A stretch of 64,000 nucleotides of DNA from Lachnospiraceae bacterium (GTDB lineage Bacteria > Bacillota > Clostridia > Lachnospirales > Lachnospiraceae): assembly GCA_014804785.1 (NCBI GenBank), contig JAAUZD010000015.1:88359-152358 (forward strand). Direction: 5' to 3'. Both the position numbers and the translations under genes were made by a program. The first letter of the stretch is position 1; each line of letters begins with the position of its first letter. The notes under the pieces were generated by a model. That model saw only the letters and a program-made list of their open reading frames with translations, had not been told where the DNA came from and did not search any database. Of this stretch, positions 44,562 to 53,983 are shown one piece after another.

Positions 44562-47500
44562 ATCCTTTTTCTTTAACAGTTGGGAAGTATCCAATGTCTG
44601 TTCCAATCTCTCTGCTTTTTTTGATTTCCCCGTTTCTCTTTTCTTTTTCTCCAAATTCTTGGAAGAAGCTTTTTCTGACATACCTTCATTTGACGTATCC
44701 TGAAGCGCATTTTCTACCGTCTTTTCCCGCTTTTTGCTCCTTCCGCGGAATCTTTTTGGTGCAAGCTGGAACCGCCGCATTGCCACATCCGCTACAAACA
44801 GGCAGATGGCAAGGAAAAGCAGCCAATTTGTCAGAGAATAGCTTTCTCTTGCCCCTGTAGAGAGCTGGATAAAAACAGGTTCCTGCTCTGTGATTATCTT
44901 GCCATATTGTTCCACGAACTTCAAATAAGAATCCGTACTTGCATCAAATTTATACTCGTCCGAAAACTGCACTGCAGCTGCCGTTGTCAGATAGCTTTGA
45001 ATCTCCCCATCCTCACTGCGGCGTATATTGAAATAATATAATCCTGTCTGGGGCGTGGAGAGCTCCGCTGTATATTTCCCCGGCGCTACGGCATGAAGCT
45101 TCTCTTCCGTGTGTTCTCCCTTCGGATCAACAATGGTCACCAGAATCTCTGTACTGCCTTCATAGTCATCCGTCTGATAAGTGATTTCCGTCTGCTCTCC
45201 CACCGTCATCACATCCACTCTGTCCTCACCCATGTCAGCATTTCCAGTGGTATAATCCACAATCCGCTTCCACATCTGAACATAGTCATCTTCTCCTGCA
45301 AAGGCACCGCTCCACTCCCCGGTAACATCGCTGTTCCAGGCTGCTGTCCTGCCCAGCCCGTACTGCCATACCGTAAGGATTGGATTTTCTTTTCCCTCCG
45401 ATACAATAACAGGGATGGAGGCTGTCTTGGGGGTTGCAGCAATATACCCATAGAGCACAGGCCAGCCGCTGGCAAAAAGATGGTTTGTCAATTCATGGCT
45501 CTTCTGCACTTTCAATGAAAATACACCGTTTTGAATGTAACTGTCACTTCCCAGAAAGACCTCTCTGGCAAAGATTCTGGGTATGTCGCTGGATAGATCC
45601 GAATAATAATATCTGCCTCCGCATCTATCGGCTAATTTCTCAAGGAGGTGCATATCTGAATCACTTCCCACTGCTACAGTAGAGAGTGTGATTCCCTCTG
45701 CTGTGTAGGCGTTTATCACATCTTGAAAATTGTCTGTTTCTCCCATACCATCTGTTAGAAGTACCACATGCTTAATAGATGCATCACTTTCCGAAATCAC
45801 CTCACATGCCTCCAAAAGGGCAGGCTTAATGGTAGTCCCACCGCCTTCGCTGATCTGTTTGATTTCATCCTTGATGGCAGTTTTGTCATCTGCCGCTCTA
45901 AGCTCCACCTGCCAGTCATACTGATCGTCAAATGTCAGAACGCCCACATAATCTGAATCTCTCAGGTTATCCACTGCCACTGTAGCAGCCTTGATGGCAA
46001 TATCCAGTTCGCTGATACCGGAATCCGTAGATATATCAATCATACTGCCTGAATGATCAATGACCATAACCATAGCCATGGAAGGAATCTCATTCATATT
46101 CCTTGGCTGCATATCTACCGGAAGCACCCGCTCAAGCACTGTATCCTTATATCCTCCCAGTGCAAAGCTGTCCTCGCCGCCGCAGCAGATAAAGCCGCAT
46201 CCATAATCCTTCACATAAGTATCCAGATTCTCCAGAAAACCGTCAGCCAGATCATCTATATAAACATCTGCCAAAATGATGGACTTATAAGCCAACATGT
46301 CATTGAGATCGTCCGGTGCATTCAGGGCAGAGACCACATGATAGTCACAGCCTGTCGCCTGCAGCACAGAATCAAATTCCGAAACATCAGCGCCCCGCCC
46401 GGAAATCAGCAGAACCTTAGGCGAAGCCTCCACCACAGAATAGGCGCTGAATGAATCATTTTCCGGACAGGTATCCCCGGTTGCCTGTACCTGTACCATG
46501 AGATTCTCCATAGCGCCGCTGTCTGCATCAGCATCAACCTGTGCGCTGAACACATAACGATTGCTCCCCCTGTTTAAATGGACACTGTTTGATGCTGTCA
46601 TAGCGCTTCCATTGTAAAGGGTTATGACTGCATCCGTATCATAATTGCTTTCCACCTGCACAGTGATGGTATACTTATCTCCAGGATGCAGATAAGAGGG
46701 AAGGCTCACATTTTCAATGTAGGCATCAGGTGTCTCCTCATCCTCATATAGCAAGGTCAGGAACTCTACTCTGCTTGCCAAAAGTGCCTGTCCCATGTGA
46801 GCAATGTCTCCTCTGGTCTCCTTCCCATCTGTGAGCACCACCAGCCTTCCGCTGTAATCCCCCGGAATCAATGTAAGCGCCTTGGAGATAGCCTCCTCAA
46901 AATTTGTTGCCGTCTTCTCCGGAAGCGTCATTAGTCCTCCATAATAGCTTTCCTCTGTCAAAAATTGCTCCACCAGTGCATTCTTTCCAAAGGTTACAAT
47001 GCCATAGACATTGCCCGCAGGCATTTTCGTAATAACAGACTGCAGGTACTTTTCGCACTCCTCAAGATGCTCCTCATTACTGTCAGAGAGATCCACTACA
47101 AAAACTGTGGCAATCCGGCTGCTGCCCAGATGTACCTGTATCCCCAAAAGCGCCAAAGCCACGCACAATGCCACTGCCCCTCTCACGAACAGATAAAACT
47201 TTCCCCTGTAACGCATCTGACGCACATAAACAATCCATTCTACAATCAAAAACATCAGTGCAAGAAGCAAAAAAAGATTTCTTACTGTCTGCTTCACTTT
47301 TTGCAGCTTTATATTTTCCGTATTGCCAACAGAGTCAGCGATTGCTCTTCCATCCGACTCCGTAGCAGTCTGAAAACGCACCACATAAGTTTCCTGATGC
47401 TCTCCGTTTCCCACCTGATACAGACCAGCCTTTCCCGGACGACTGTCAAACAGAAGTTCATCCGGCTCCGCCCATGGCTGCAGGGTAATCTCCTCCCCGG

Positions 47501-48974
47501 CATAATAAACATTTGATGCAAGAAAGGATGTGTCTGTAAGATAAACCATGGCATTGGCAAGAAAAACTGGAAATTCCGCTCTTAACGGGAAATCTGACTC
47601 CCTTAAATCAAATCCCACAACAACCTCTTTTATGCCATCTTGTTCTCTATAATAGCCCGCACATTTCCCATTGTATTCCAAAAAGCTCTCCGCTCCTTCC
47701 GGAAGCGCAAAGAGATAGGCAGTATTCACCCCTATGGTAAATCCGGACAGACCGGCAGTCAGATCGCAGTCCTTCATATCCAATACGACATTTCTCAGCG
47801 TCTGGATACTCTCTTTCCCGGCATCACCAAAAAGCAGCCGGTTCTTTCCCCTCGCTCCGGGAGTCTGACCCGCATCATAAATCACCACATTATAGTCATC
47901 AATGGCGTCTGTATCAGATTTGGCAATGCTCTCACCTGTAACGGCAAGATATGCCTTTTCAATAAAAGTGTTTCCCTCCCCTACAAGCAGTCCATTCACT
48001 TGGTTTTTCTGACTCTTTACCGCTTCCGAAACATTATCCTCTTTCAGGCTGTCTCTTGCGCCTCCGTCAAAAGTAATCCCGTCAATACAGGACTTTAAAG
48101 TCTGCCCTTGCCAGTCTATCTGTTCAAACAAACAAAATGTGCTCTCCGAAGGTGCAAGATGCATCTGCTCCAGTGAAATGAGCTTCTCCTCTTCGTTATA
48201 CAGACTGACGTCAAAGGTAACTTTGCTGTCACTGTAATTGACCATGCTCACCATCACATCATAAGATCCATCCTCCCGTTCGGTGAATACAGTATATTCA
48301 TTTGCCACATTAGAAGAAACCTCACCAACCACACGAAGTTCCTTCTCTGCGCTGCTGTGCAGTTCTTCAAACTCCGATGCGCCTCCGCCATCCGTATAGA
48401 CGATCAGATCTGCCGCATTTTCCGCATCGTCACCCATAAGCGTATCTAAAATCCCCTGCGCGCTTATAAGATCTCCACCGCTGTCACTGCATTTGATATC
48501 CTGCATCGTCCGAATCAAAGAATCTGCGTCTGCCATGTCCACTGCCAGAATCTTCGTCCCCAGAGCATCCTCCGTTACGATGGAAAAACGAGTGTTCTCT
48601 GCTGTCCTTACATAATCGCATGCCTGCGCCACAGCCTCCTCCAGACGGGTCTTTCCTGAACCTGTCACATGCTGCATGCTTCCGCTGGTATCAAAAAGCA
48701 GTATCTTTCTTCCGCCGCTTTGCCCCTCTATCCTGATAAAAGGCGACATCAGCGCAACCACCAGCAATGCGATAATCAAAATCTGCAGATACATAAGAAT
48801 ATTGTGCACGAACTTCTCAAAAAAAGTTTTTGACTGCTCATTCCTCAGCAGTTTCTGCCAGAGAAGATTGGAAGATATCAGCTGGTCCTCTCCCCTAGGC
48901 TTTAGCAGATATAAAATTATAATAACAGGAACCGCTGCCAGAAAAAACAGCGGCCATAAGCTCTCAAATATCAT
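44547..48974 (-). CDS. Giant membrane VWA-domain protein, BatA-like N-terminus
   Basis: This 1475-residue protein starts like BatA aerotolerance proteins (WPLFFLAAVPVIIILYLLKP) with helices at about 5-24 and 60-80. A first VWA domain has the MIDAS DTSGS at 95-99. A glutamine-amidotransferase-like region, a further membrane pair around residue 560-620, and a degenerate VWA (VVDLSDS) follow. Another region of that fold is followed by a third VWA with an intact DHSGS MIDAS near residue 1000 and TDGMGE. An Ig-like segment, a membrane helix near 1400, and a Lys-rich cytoplasmic tail complete it. It overlaps the DUF58 gene by 11 bases. MoxR-DUF58-VWA sets are thought to assemble or activate metal- or envelope-associated targets. 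This one is unusually long, as if two VWA proteins were fused. Confidence 0.85.
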   Translation of the reverse strand: MIFESLWPLFFLAAVPVIIILYLLKPRGEDQLISSNLLWQKLLRNEQSKTFFEKFVHNILMYLQILIIALLVVALMSPFIRIEGQSGGRKILLFDTSGSMQHVTGSGKTRLEEAVAQACDYVRTAENTRFSIVTEDALGTKILAVDMADADSLIRTMQDIKCSDSGGDLISAQGILDTLMGDDAENAADLIVYTDGGGASEFEELHSSAEKELRVVGEVSSNVANEYTVFTEREDGSYDVMVSMVNYSDSKVTFDVSLYNEEEKLISLEQMHLAPSESTFCLFEQIDWQGQTLKSCIDGITFDGGARDSLKEDNVSEAVKSQKNQVNGLLVGEGNTFIEKAYLAVTGESIAKSDTDAIDDYNVVIYDAGQTPGARGKNRLLFGDAGKESIQTLRNVVLDMKDCDLTAGLSGFTIGVNTAYLFALPEGAESFLEYNGKCAGYYREQDGIKEVVVGFDLRESDFPLRAEFPVFLANAMVYLTDTSFLASNVYYAGEEITLQPWAEPDELLFDSRPGKAGLYQVGNGEHQETYVVRFQTATESDGRAIADSVGNTENIKLQKVKQTVRNLFLLLALMFLIVEWIVYVRQMRYRGKFYLFVRGAVALCVALALLGIQVHLGSSRIATVFVVDLSDSNEEHLEECEKYLQSVITKMPAGNVYGIVTFGKNALVEQFLTEESYYGGLMTLPEKTATNFEEAISKALTLIPGDYSGRLVVLTDGKETRGDIAHMGQALLASRVEFLTLLYEDEETPDAYIENVSLPSYLHPGDKYTITVQVESNYDTDAVITLYNGSAMTASNSVHLNRGSNRYVFSAQVDADADSGAMENLMVQVQATGDTCPENDSFSAYSVVEASPKVLLISGRGADVSEFDSVLQATGCDYHVVSALNAPDDLNDMLAYKSIILADVYIDDLADGFLENLDTYVKDYGCGFICCGGEDSFALGGYKDTVLERVLPVDMQPRNMNEIPSMAMVMVIDHSGSMIDISTDSGISELDIAIKAATVAVDNLRDSDYVGVLTFDDQYDWQVELRAADDKTAIKDEIKQISEGGGTTIKPALLEACEVISESDASIKHVVLLTDGMGETDNFQDVINAYTAEGITLSTVAVGSDSDMHLLEKLADRCGGRYYYSDLSSDIPRIFAREVFLGSDSYIQNGVFSLKVQKSHELTNHLFASGWPVLYGYIAATPKTASIPVIVSEGKENPILTVWQYGLGRTAAWNSDVTGEWSGAFAGEDDYVQMWKRIVDYTTGNADMGEDRVDVMTVGEQTEITYQTDDYEGSTEILVTIVDPKGEHTEEKLHAVAPGKYTAELSTPQTGLYYFNIRRSEDGEIQSYLTTAAAVQFSDEYKFDASTDSYLKFVEQYGKIITEQEPVFIQLSTGARESYSLTNWLLFLAICLFVADVAMRRFQLAPKRFRGRSKKREKTVENALQDTSNEGMSEKASSKNLEKKKRETGKSKKAERLEQTLDTSQLLKKKDDRKI

Positions 48975-49845
48975 ATAACATCCTTAAATCCTGAAAAATC
49001 AGTTGATAAATGTCCGTATTAGTACTACATACCGCATAAAATGCCCCCGCCTTCACGCATTCCCGACGCATCCGGTCTAAAAATTCCTGCAATGTCCTCT
49101 CATATGTCCGTATACTTCCGGCATCCAATGTAAGACGCAGGGCGCTTTGATCCTCCATATCAATCAAATTCCGTGTGCCCGTCAGTTCTACGGAAAGTTC
49201 CTCCCCTGCCAGTACATGAAGAAATACCGGTCTTTGCTTTCTGTAATTCAGAAAGCGCAACAGCTTTTCCGCGGTCTCCTGTTCCTCATCCAGAAAAGTC
49301 TCCTGTAAAAAATCACTGATAAGAATGGTCACGCCTGGTCCTTTCGCAGGAAGTTCCTTAACAGCTTTTTCAATATCCACCGTTCCATCGAAGGGACACT
49401 GACCTAACCAGTCTGCAAGCCGGGGTAGAGCTCTCTTCCCTCCCGCTGCCACAAAAGGCAGATCCATCCTGCCCATGTCATAGAGCATGACACGGTCCAT
49501 GTCATTTAATCCCATATAAGAAAAAGCCGCTGCCAACATACAAGCAAGTTCACTCTTTTTCTTTACCCCATAATCCATGGATGCGCTGGTATCGAGCAGA
49601 ATAGAGACGACTGCCTCCTTTTCCTCCATATATTCCTTCACATAAAGTCTGTCCAGGCGCCCATAGGCATTCCAGTCAATGCGGCGTATATCGTCTCCCG
49701 GCATATACTCCCGGAAATCCGAAAATTCCATAGAAGAGCCTTTCTGTATAGATTTGCGGTTTCCAATCAGATTCATGGAGGTTCTATGTCCCATGGTCAG
49801 CCTAAGCCTTGATAACCTGTCAAAAAAAGCAGCGTCCAACATCAT
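48964..49845 (-). CDS. DUF58 domain protein of a MoxR system
   Basis: This 293-residue protein contains the DUF58 signature EFSDFREYMPGDDIRRIDWN and a VWA-like metal site DTSASMDYG. It lies between moxR and the large VWA gene, which it overlaps by 11 bases. DUF58 proteins are constant partners of MoxR ATPases, presumably acting as adaptors. No signal peptide or membrane segment is seen, so it is cytoplasmic. Confidence 0.9.
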   Translation of the reverse strand: MMLDAAFFDRLSRLRLTMGHRTSMNLIGNRKSIQKGSSMEFSDFREYMPGDDIRRIDWNAYGRLDRLYVKEYMEEKEAVVSILLDTSASMDYGVKKKSELACMLAAAFSYMGLNDMDRVMLYDMGRMDLPFVAAGGKRALPRLADWLGQCPFDGTVDIEKAVKELPAKGPGVTILISDFLQETFLDEEQETAEKLLRFLNYRKQRPVFLHVLAGEELSVELTGTRNLIDMEDQSALRLTLDAGSIRTYERTLQEFLDRMRRECVKAGAFYAVCSTNTDIYQLIFQDLRMLYDI

Positions 49846-49861
49846 AATTACCCATTAACTC

Positions 49862-50842
49862 CTATCTGCCTGCCAAAGCCGTTTTTGCATCCAGAATTTT
49901 TTTGATGATATCATCCTCGGTAATTCCCTCACTGATAGCATCAAAAGCTGGAATGATTCGATGCCTTAAAACAGGATACGCAGCCTCCTTCACATCCTGA
50001 AAAGAAACATTAAAGCGACCTTCCAGAAATGCTTTCGCCCTGGCGGCGCGGATCAATGCCTGTGCCGCTCTGGGACTTGCTCCTTCTCTGATATAAGGAT
50101 TGGGAACGTGAGTCTCCATGACGATCTCCAGCAGATAATCCATCACCGCATCAGCAATCGGGATTTGATTTACCAAGGTTCTTGCCGCCAGAAGCCCCTC
50201 ACCATCCATCTGTTTTTCAATGACGGGCTCCTTGCTTCCTTCCGTGAGCGCTACGATTCCCTTCAGTTCCTCTCTGGTTGGAAACGGAACCAACAACTTG
50301 AACATAAAACGGTCCAACTGAGCTTCCGGTAAAGGATAGGTTCCCTCGTTTTCAATGGGATTCTGCGTCGCCAACACAAAAAAAGGCGCTTCCAGCACAT
50401 GGCTGACATTCCCAACTGTCACAGTATGCTCCTGCATTGCCTCCAACAGCGCCGACTGCGTTTTGGGTGTGGCACGGTTGATTTCATCTGCCAAAATCAG
50501 ATTTGCAAAAACCGGTCCCCTCTCAAAGGAGAAGTAACTGCCCTGTTCGTTCTTAATAATGATGTTCGTACCAGTCACATCACTGGGCATCAGGTCTGGG
50601 GTGAACTGGATTCTTTTAAAAGACAAATCAAAAACTTTGCCAATAGTACTGACCAGCCTGGTCTTTCCAAGTCCCGGCATACCCTCTAAAAGCACATTGC
50701 CTCCTGTAAGCATCGCCAGCATAACCTGCCTGATGATTTCACCCTGTCCGATGATTCCCTTTTGTATCTCTCTTTCACATGCAGCCATCCGCTGTGCCAT
50801 ATATACCGGGTCCTGAAATCTGCTCCTGTCTAACTCATCCAT
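49862..50842 (-). CDS. MoxR-family AAA+ ATPase
   Basis: This 326-residue AAA+ chaperone has Walker A GMPGLGKTR and Walker B LILADEINRATPKTQSALLE (20 shown). Sensor 1 is in VLATQNPIENEGTYPLPEAQ, followed by the RFMFKL segment, and the C-terminal lid carries SPRAAQALIRAARAKA. The length is normal. GGGAGG lies about 10 bases before the ATG. It lies 16 bases upstream of the DUF58 gene and 29 bases after the coiled-coil protein gene, all on one transcript. Confidence 0.94.
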   Translation of the reverse strand: MDELDRSRFQDPVYMAQRMAACEREIQKGIIGQGEIIRQVMLAMLTGGNVLLEGMPGLGKTRLVSTIGKVFDLSFKRIQFTPDLMPSDVTGTNIIIKNEQGSYFSFERGPVFANLILADEINRATPKTQSALLEAMQEHTVTVGNVSHVLEAPFFVLATQNPIENEGTYPLPEAQLDRFMFKLLVPFPTREELKGIVALTEGSKEPVIEKQMDGEGLLAARTLVNQIPIADAVMDYLLEIVMETHVPNPYIREGASPRAAQALIRAARAKAFLEGRFNVSFQDVKEAAYPVLRHRIIPAFDAISEGITEDDIIKKILDAKTALAGR

Positions 50843-50871
50843 ATCCTGTGCCTCCCTATCTATCGATTTCT

Positions 50872-52125
50872 CTAATCATTAAAACTTGCAAAATATTCCT
50901 TTATGACTTCCTCCATGCCGCTGGGATACCGTCCTGCGGCAATCCCCTCATAAGCATTCTGCTCATAACTCCCGATAACTGCTTCATAGGATGTATGCGT
51001 CCCTTCCCAGTTCAACCCGGTCTGGGCACGAAAATACTGGGAAGTATCATGATTTTCCACATTTCCCGTGAGATTTCCGCTATCTGCAATGGCATTTGGA
51101 ACGCTGACATAATCATGAGGCGTACTGCTGCTGCCGGTTCCTCTGCCATTCCCATCCTGCCCATTTTGATCGTTCCCGGCTTGTCCTCTTTGACCATTCT
51201 GACCGTTCCCATCACCGGCGCCGCCCCTTTGTCCCTGCTGACTATCACCGCCTGACTCTCCCTGTCCCGAGTCAGAACCATCTCCCTTGGCAAGTTCCGT
51301 ATCACTCATCTCCTTAAGCTTATCTGCCATTTCCTCCAAGGAATCCATTGCAGCAACAGAAACTCCCGCACCATTTTGCAAATCCTGAATAATTTCGGAT
51401 AATTGACTGCTCATATTTTCATATTTATAATCCAGCTTCTGGGATGCCGCTGCCAATGCTTCCTCGGAAAACGCCTGCTGATACTCTGAAAGGGAAGCCT
51501 CCAGACTCTCCCTCATCTCATGAAGCTCCTCCTGCTGCTCCTTCGTCAATTTCTCCTTCTCAAGCTTCTCCAATGCTTCCATGATCTCTTCTATTTCATC
51601 CTCTTTCTCCCTCGCCTCTTCCTTAAGACTATGAAGCTCCCCTGCACGATCTTTTGCTGCGGAAGGGAGCAGGGAAAGTCCCGCTAAGAACACAAGCATC
51701 AAAAAAAGCAGGGCAGTCCTTTTAAAAGAGGGCAAAAGGGGAATTCGAATCCTGTCCTTATGCTCCCTAAGCTGTTCCATGGCATCCTTCCGCTGAATCC
51801 CAATCAACGTTCCCTCTTTCCCAAGGTGCTCATAAGCCGTAACGACTCGTTCCTCAAATCCAAAGCTGTCGATCATAAGAGCCGCCTGCTCCATGGTCGT
51901 TTGTTTTATAAACATCACCACGAACACCGACAGTTCCGCCAGAAGCAGTGCCATCATCATATATAGATCAGCATAGTAAAAAGGCATAAAAAACGCCGCT
52001 GCCTGAAAAAGGATTGCAGCCCCTGCGCCAATACTCAGCGCTGACACTGATTTCTTTAAGAAATCTGCAATATGCATCCTGCGCCGGCAGGCTCGTATTA
52101 TTTTTAGAAATTCTCTCTGCTCCAT
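50872..52125 (-). CDS. Membrane coiled-coil protein with Gly/Gln-rich tail (DUF4175-like)
   Basis: This protein of about 417 residues has hydrophobic segments near residues 25-50, 55-72 and 140-158. A long coiled coil follows (about 165-230, rich in Glu, Lys and Leu). Further helices lead into a low-complexity Gly/Asn/Gln/Asp segment around 290-335 and a conserved-looking tail. The ATG at 52125 is chosen because GGGAG lies five bases upstream. It resembles membrane proteins found with MoxR systems in other phyla, but I do not recognise a firm family. Its place between the ABC permease and moxR suggests it links the two. Confidence 0.7.
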   Translation of the reverse strand: MEQREFLKIIRACRRRMHIADFLKKSVSALSIGAGAAILFQAAAFFMPFYYADLYMMMALLLAELSVFVVMFIKQTTMEQAALMIDSFGFEERVVTAYEHLGKEGTLIGIQRKDAMEQLREHKDRIRIPLLPSFKRTALLFLMLVFLAGLSLLPSAAKDRAGELHSLKEEAREKEDEIEEIMEALEKLEKEKLTKEQQEELHEMRESLEASLSEYQQAFSEEALAAASQKLDYKYENMSSQLSEIIQDLQNGAGVSVAAMDSLEEMADKLKEMSDTELAKGDGSDSGQGESGGDSQQGQRGGAGDGNGQNGQRGQAGNDQNGQDGNGRGTGSSSTPHDYVSVPNAIADSGNLTGNVENHDTSQYFRAQTGLNWEGTHTSYEAVIGSYEQNAYEGIAAGRYPSGMEEVIKEYFASFND

Positions 52126-52152
52126 TCTATCTCCCATACGCAAACCAGCATT

Positions 52153-53052
52153 TTACTTTTTACGTCTCCTGCCTGATGAGGAATGCATGGGATTGACTTT
52201 CCATGCAGCTGCAAGCATGAACAGGAACGCTAATATGAAAATACATGCTGCCGACGAAAACAGCCATACCTTGCCCTGTGATAAATAGTAGGTCAAAAAC
52301 CCCACTCCATTCCTTGCCATATTGGAACCTTCCACTCCGAAAAGCGATTCGCCTGTCATAAGCTGCATAAAAAACTCCTCATAGAATATGATAGGATTGA
52401 ACAGCAAAAACAACATAGATTCGCCCATCCATCCCCCAGTCGTAAAAAGATATTCTAACAACATAGGAAAGAAGGTCAGTACATAAATAACAAAATAGAA
52501 CACATAAGATAATATAACAGCTGTTATAGACCGGCGGCAGATGGAAGAACAAAGGATTCCAATACTGCCTGAAAGTACCGACAGAAGGATAATAGTAAGC
52601 ACAAAATAAAACAAATAACTCCAGCTAAGACCTCCCACCACAAAAGCCAACGCCATAATCGGCATTCCGGCTACCACAAAAAACAAAATCCGCAGTACCG
52701 CAGACCCCACCTTTCCTAGTATAATGGAAAAAGGCGACATACAGGTGGTCAACATAATGTCAAAGGTCTGCCTCTCCCTCTCACCTGAGATTGCGGAGGC
52801 TGTAATGACAGGTACAATCAGCGCGACAATACACACCTGTGCGATTGAAAGCACCGGAAACAGATAAATCAGGCGTCCATACACATTACCGTTGCTGTAA
52901 AAGCTGCCGCTCACCTGCTGTATGATCGCCAGCGCCAGAAGAAAGACCATTGTCAGCACCGCCTCATAAGCAAACAATCCCCAGCTTAAACGCATACTGC
53001 GGGCTGCTACCTGCAAATCCTTTTTCACAATAGGGTTCCATCTCAATTTCAC
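52153..53052 (-). CDS. ABC-2 type transporter permease
   Basis: This 299-residue permease has six hydrophobic segments. The motif SGERERQTFDIMLTTCMSPF, near residue 88, is typical of ABC-2 membrane components (GldF/NatB-like). The start is a GTG that overlaps the ATPase gene stop by four bases (GTGA), with GGAGG nine bases upstream. It forms an exporter with the ATPase upstream. Confidence 0.9.
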   Translation of the reverse strand: MKLRWNPIVKKDLQVAARSMRLSWGLFAYEAVLTMVFLLALAIIQQVSGSFYSNGNVYGRLIYLFPVLSIAQVCIVALIVPVITASAISGERERQTFDIMLTTCMSPFSIILGKVGSAVLRILFFVVAGMPIMALAFVVGGLSWSYLFYFVLTIILLSVLSGSIGILCSSICRRSITAVILSYVFYFVIYVLTFFPMLLEYLFTTGGWMGESMLFLLFNPIIFYEEFFMQLMTGESLFGVEGSNMARNGVGFLTYYLSQGKVWLFSSAACIFILAFLFMLAAAWKVNPMHSSSGRRRKK

Positions 53053-53975
53053 TGTGCGTCACCTCCTGTCAACTGCATGAACAATGCTTCCAGACTGCCT
53101 TCCTCTCTGTAAAATCCGGTAAGGACAACCTGATTTTGAATCATAAGTCCAATAAAAGCACTGATTTCCTCATCTGTGCCACTATGCAAAATAATAATCT
53201 CATTTTCCCTGACGGACTCTATCTCAACACCTACCTGCTCCTTTAAGATTCTCACGGCAATCTCCCTGCCCGAAGCAATCTGGATATGAATCCTTTTTCC
53301 GCCTGATATCTGCTGCATGATATCCTCAATCCTGCCGGCTGTAATCAATTGTCCGCGATTCATGATTCCGATACTGTTACACATCTCCGAAAGTTCCGAA
53401 AGAATATGAGAACTGATAACGATTGTCTTCCCCATGGAGTGAAGGTTTTTCAGTAATTCTTTCATTTCCACCCTGGCTCTCGGATCAAGACCGGAACTTG
53501 GCTCGTCTAAAATCAACAGCCTGGGATTATGCAGCAACGCCCTTGCCACACAGAGACGTTGTTTCATCCCACGGGAAAGCGTGTCCACATAAACCTCCTT
53601 TTTATCGGAAAGATTGACCAGTTCCAGCAGATCATCTGTCAGCTTGGCAATATCCCGGGAATACATTCCATACATGGATCCATACATATCCATATATTCC
53701 CGCACCTTCAGATTGTCATATACTCCAAAAAAATCGGGTACATAACCAATCATCCTTTTCATCTCTTTACTTCCCACTGCCGCCGCAGTACTGCCGATCC
53801 TTACCGAACCGCCGCTTGCCCGAAGCAGCCCGCAGACGATCCGTATTGTGGTCGTCTTCCCCGCGCCGTTAGGTCCTACAAATCCAAACAGATCTCCCTC
53901 AGGAATGTGCAGCGTCAAGTGATTAACTGCCGTAAAAGAGCCATAATTTTTTGTCAGATTATTAATATACAGCAT
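53049..53975 (-). CDS. ABC transporter ATP-binding protein (GldA/NatA-like)
   Basis: This 308-residue ATPase has Walker A GPNGAGKTTTIR, the signature LSRGMKQRL and Walker B LLILDEPSSGLDPRA, with a C-terminal extension of about 80 residues, usual for the ABC-2 exporter group. The ATG at 53975 begins the nucleotide-binding domain (MLYINNLTKNYG) and has GGGGG upstream. The open frame to 54005 overlaps the previous gene. It lies eight bases after that gene. Confidence 0.93.
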   Translation of the reverse strand: MLYINNLTKNYGSFTAVNHLTLHIPEGDLFGFVGPNGAGKTTTIRIVCGLLRASGGSVRIGSTAAAVGSKEMKRMIGYVPDFFGVYDNLKVREYMDMYGSMYGMYSRDIAKLTDDLLELVNLSDKKEVYVDTLSRGMKQRLCVARALLHNPRLLILDEPSSGLDPRARVEMKELLKNLHSMGKTIVISSHILSELSEMCNSIGIMNRGQLITAGRIEDIMQQISGGKRIHIQIASGREIAVRILKEQVGVEIESVRENEIIILHSGTDEEISAFIGLMIQNQVVLTGFYREEGSLEALFMQLTGGDAQ

Positions 53976-53983
53976 ACTACCCC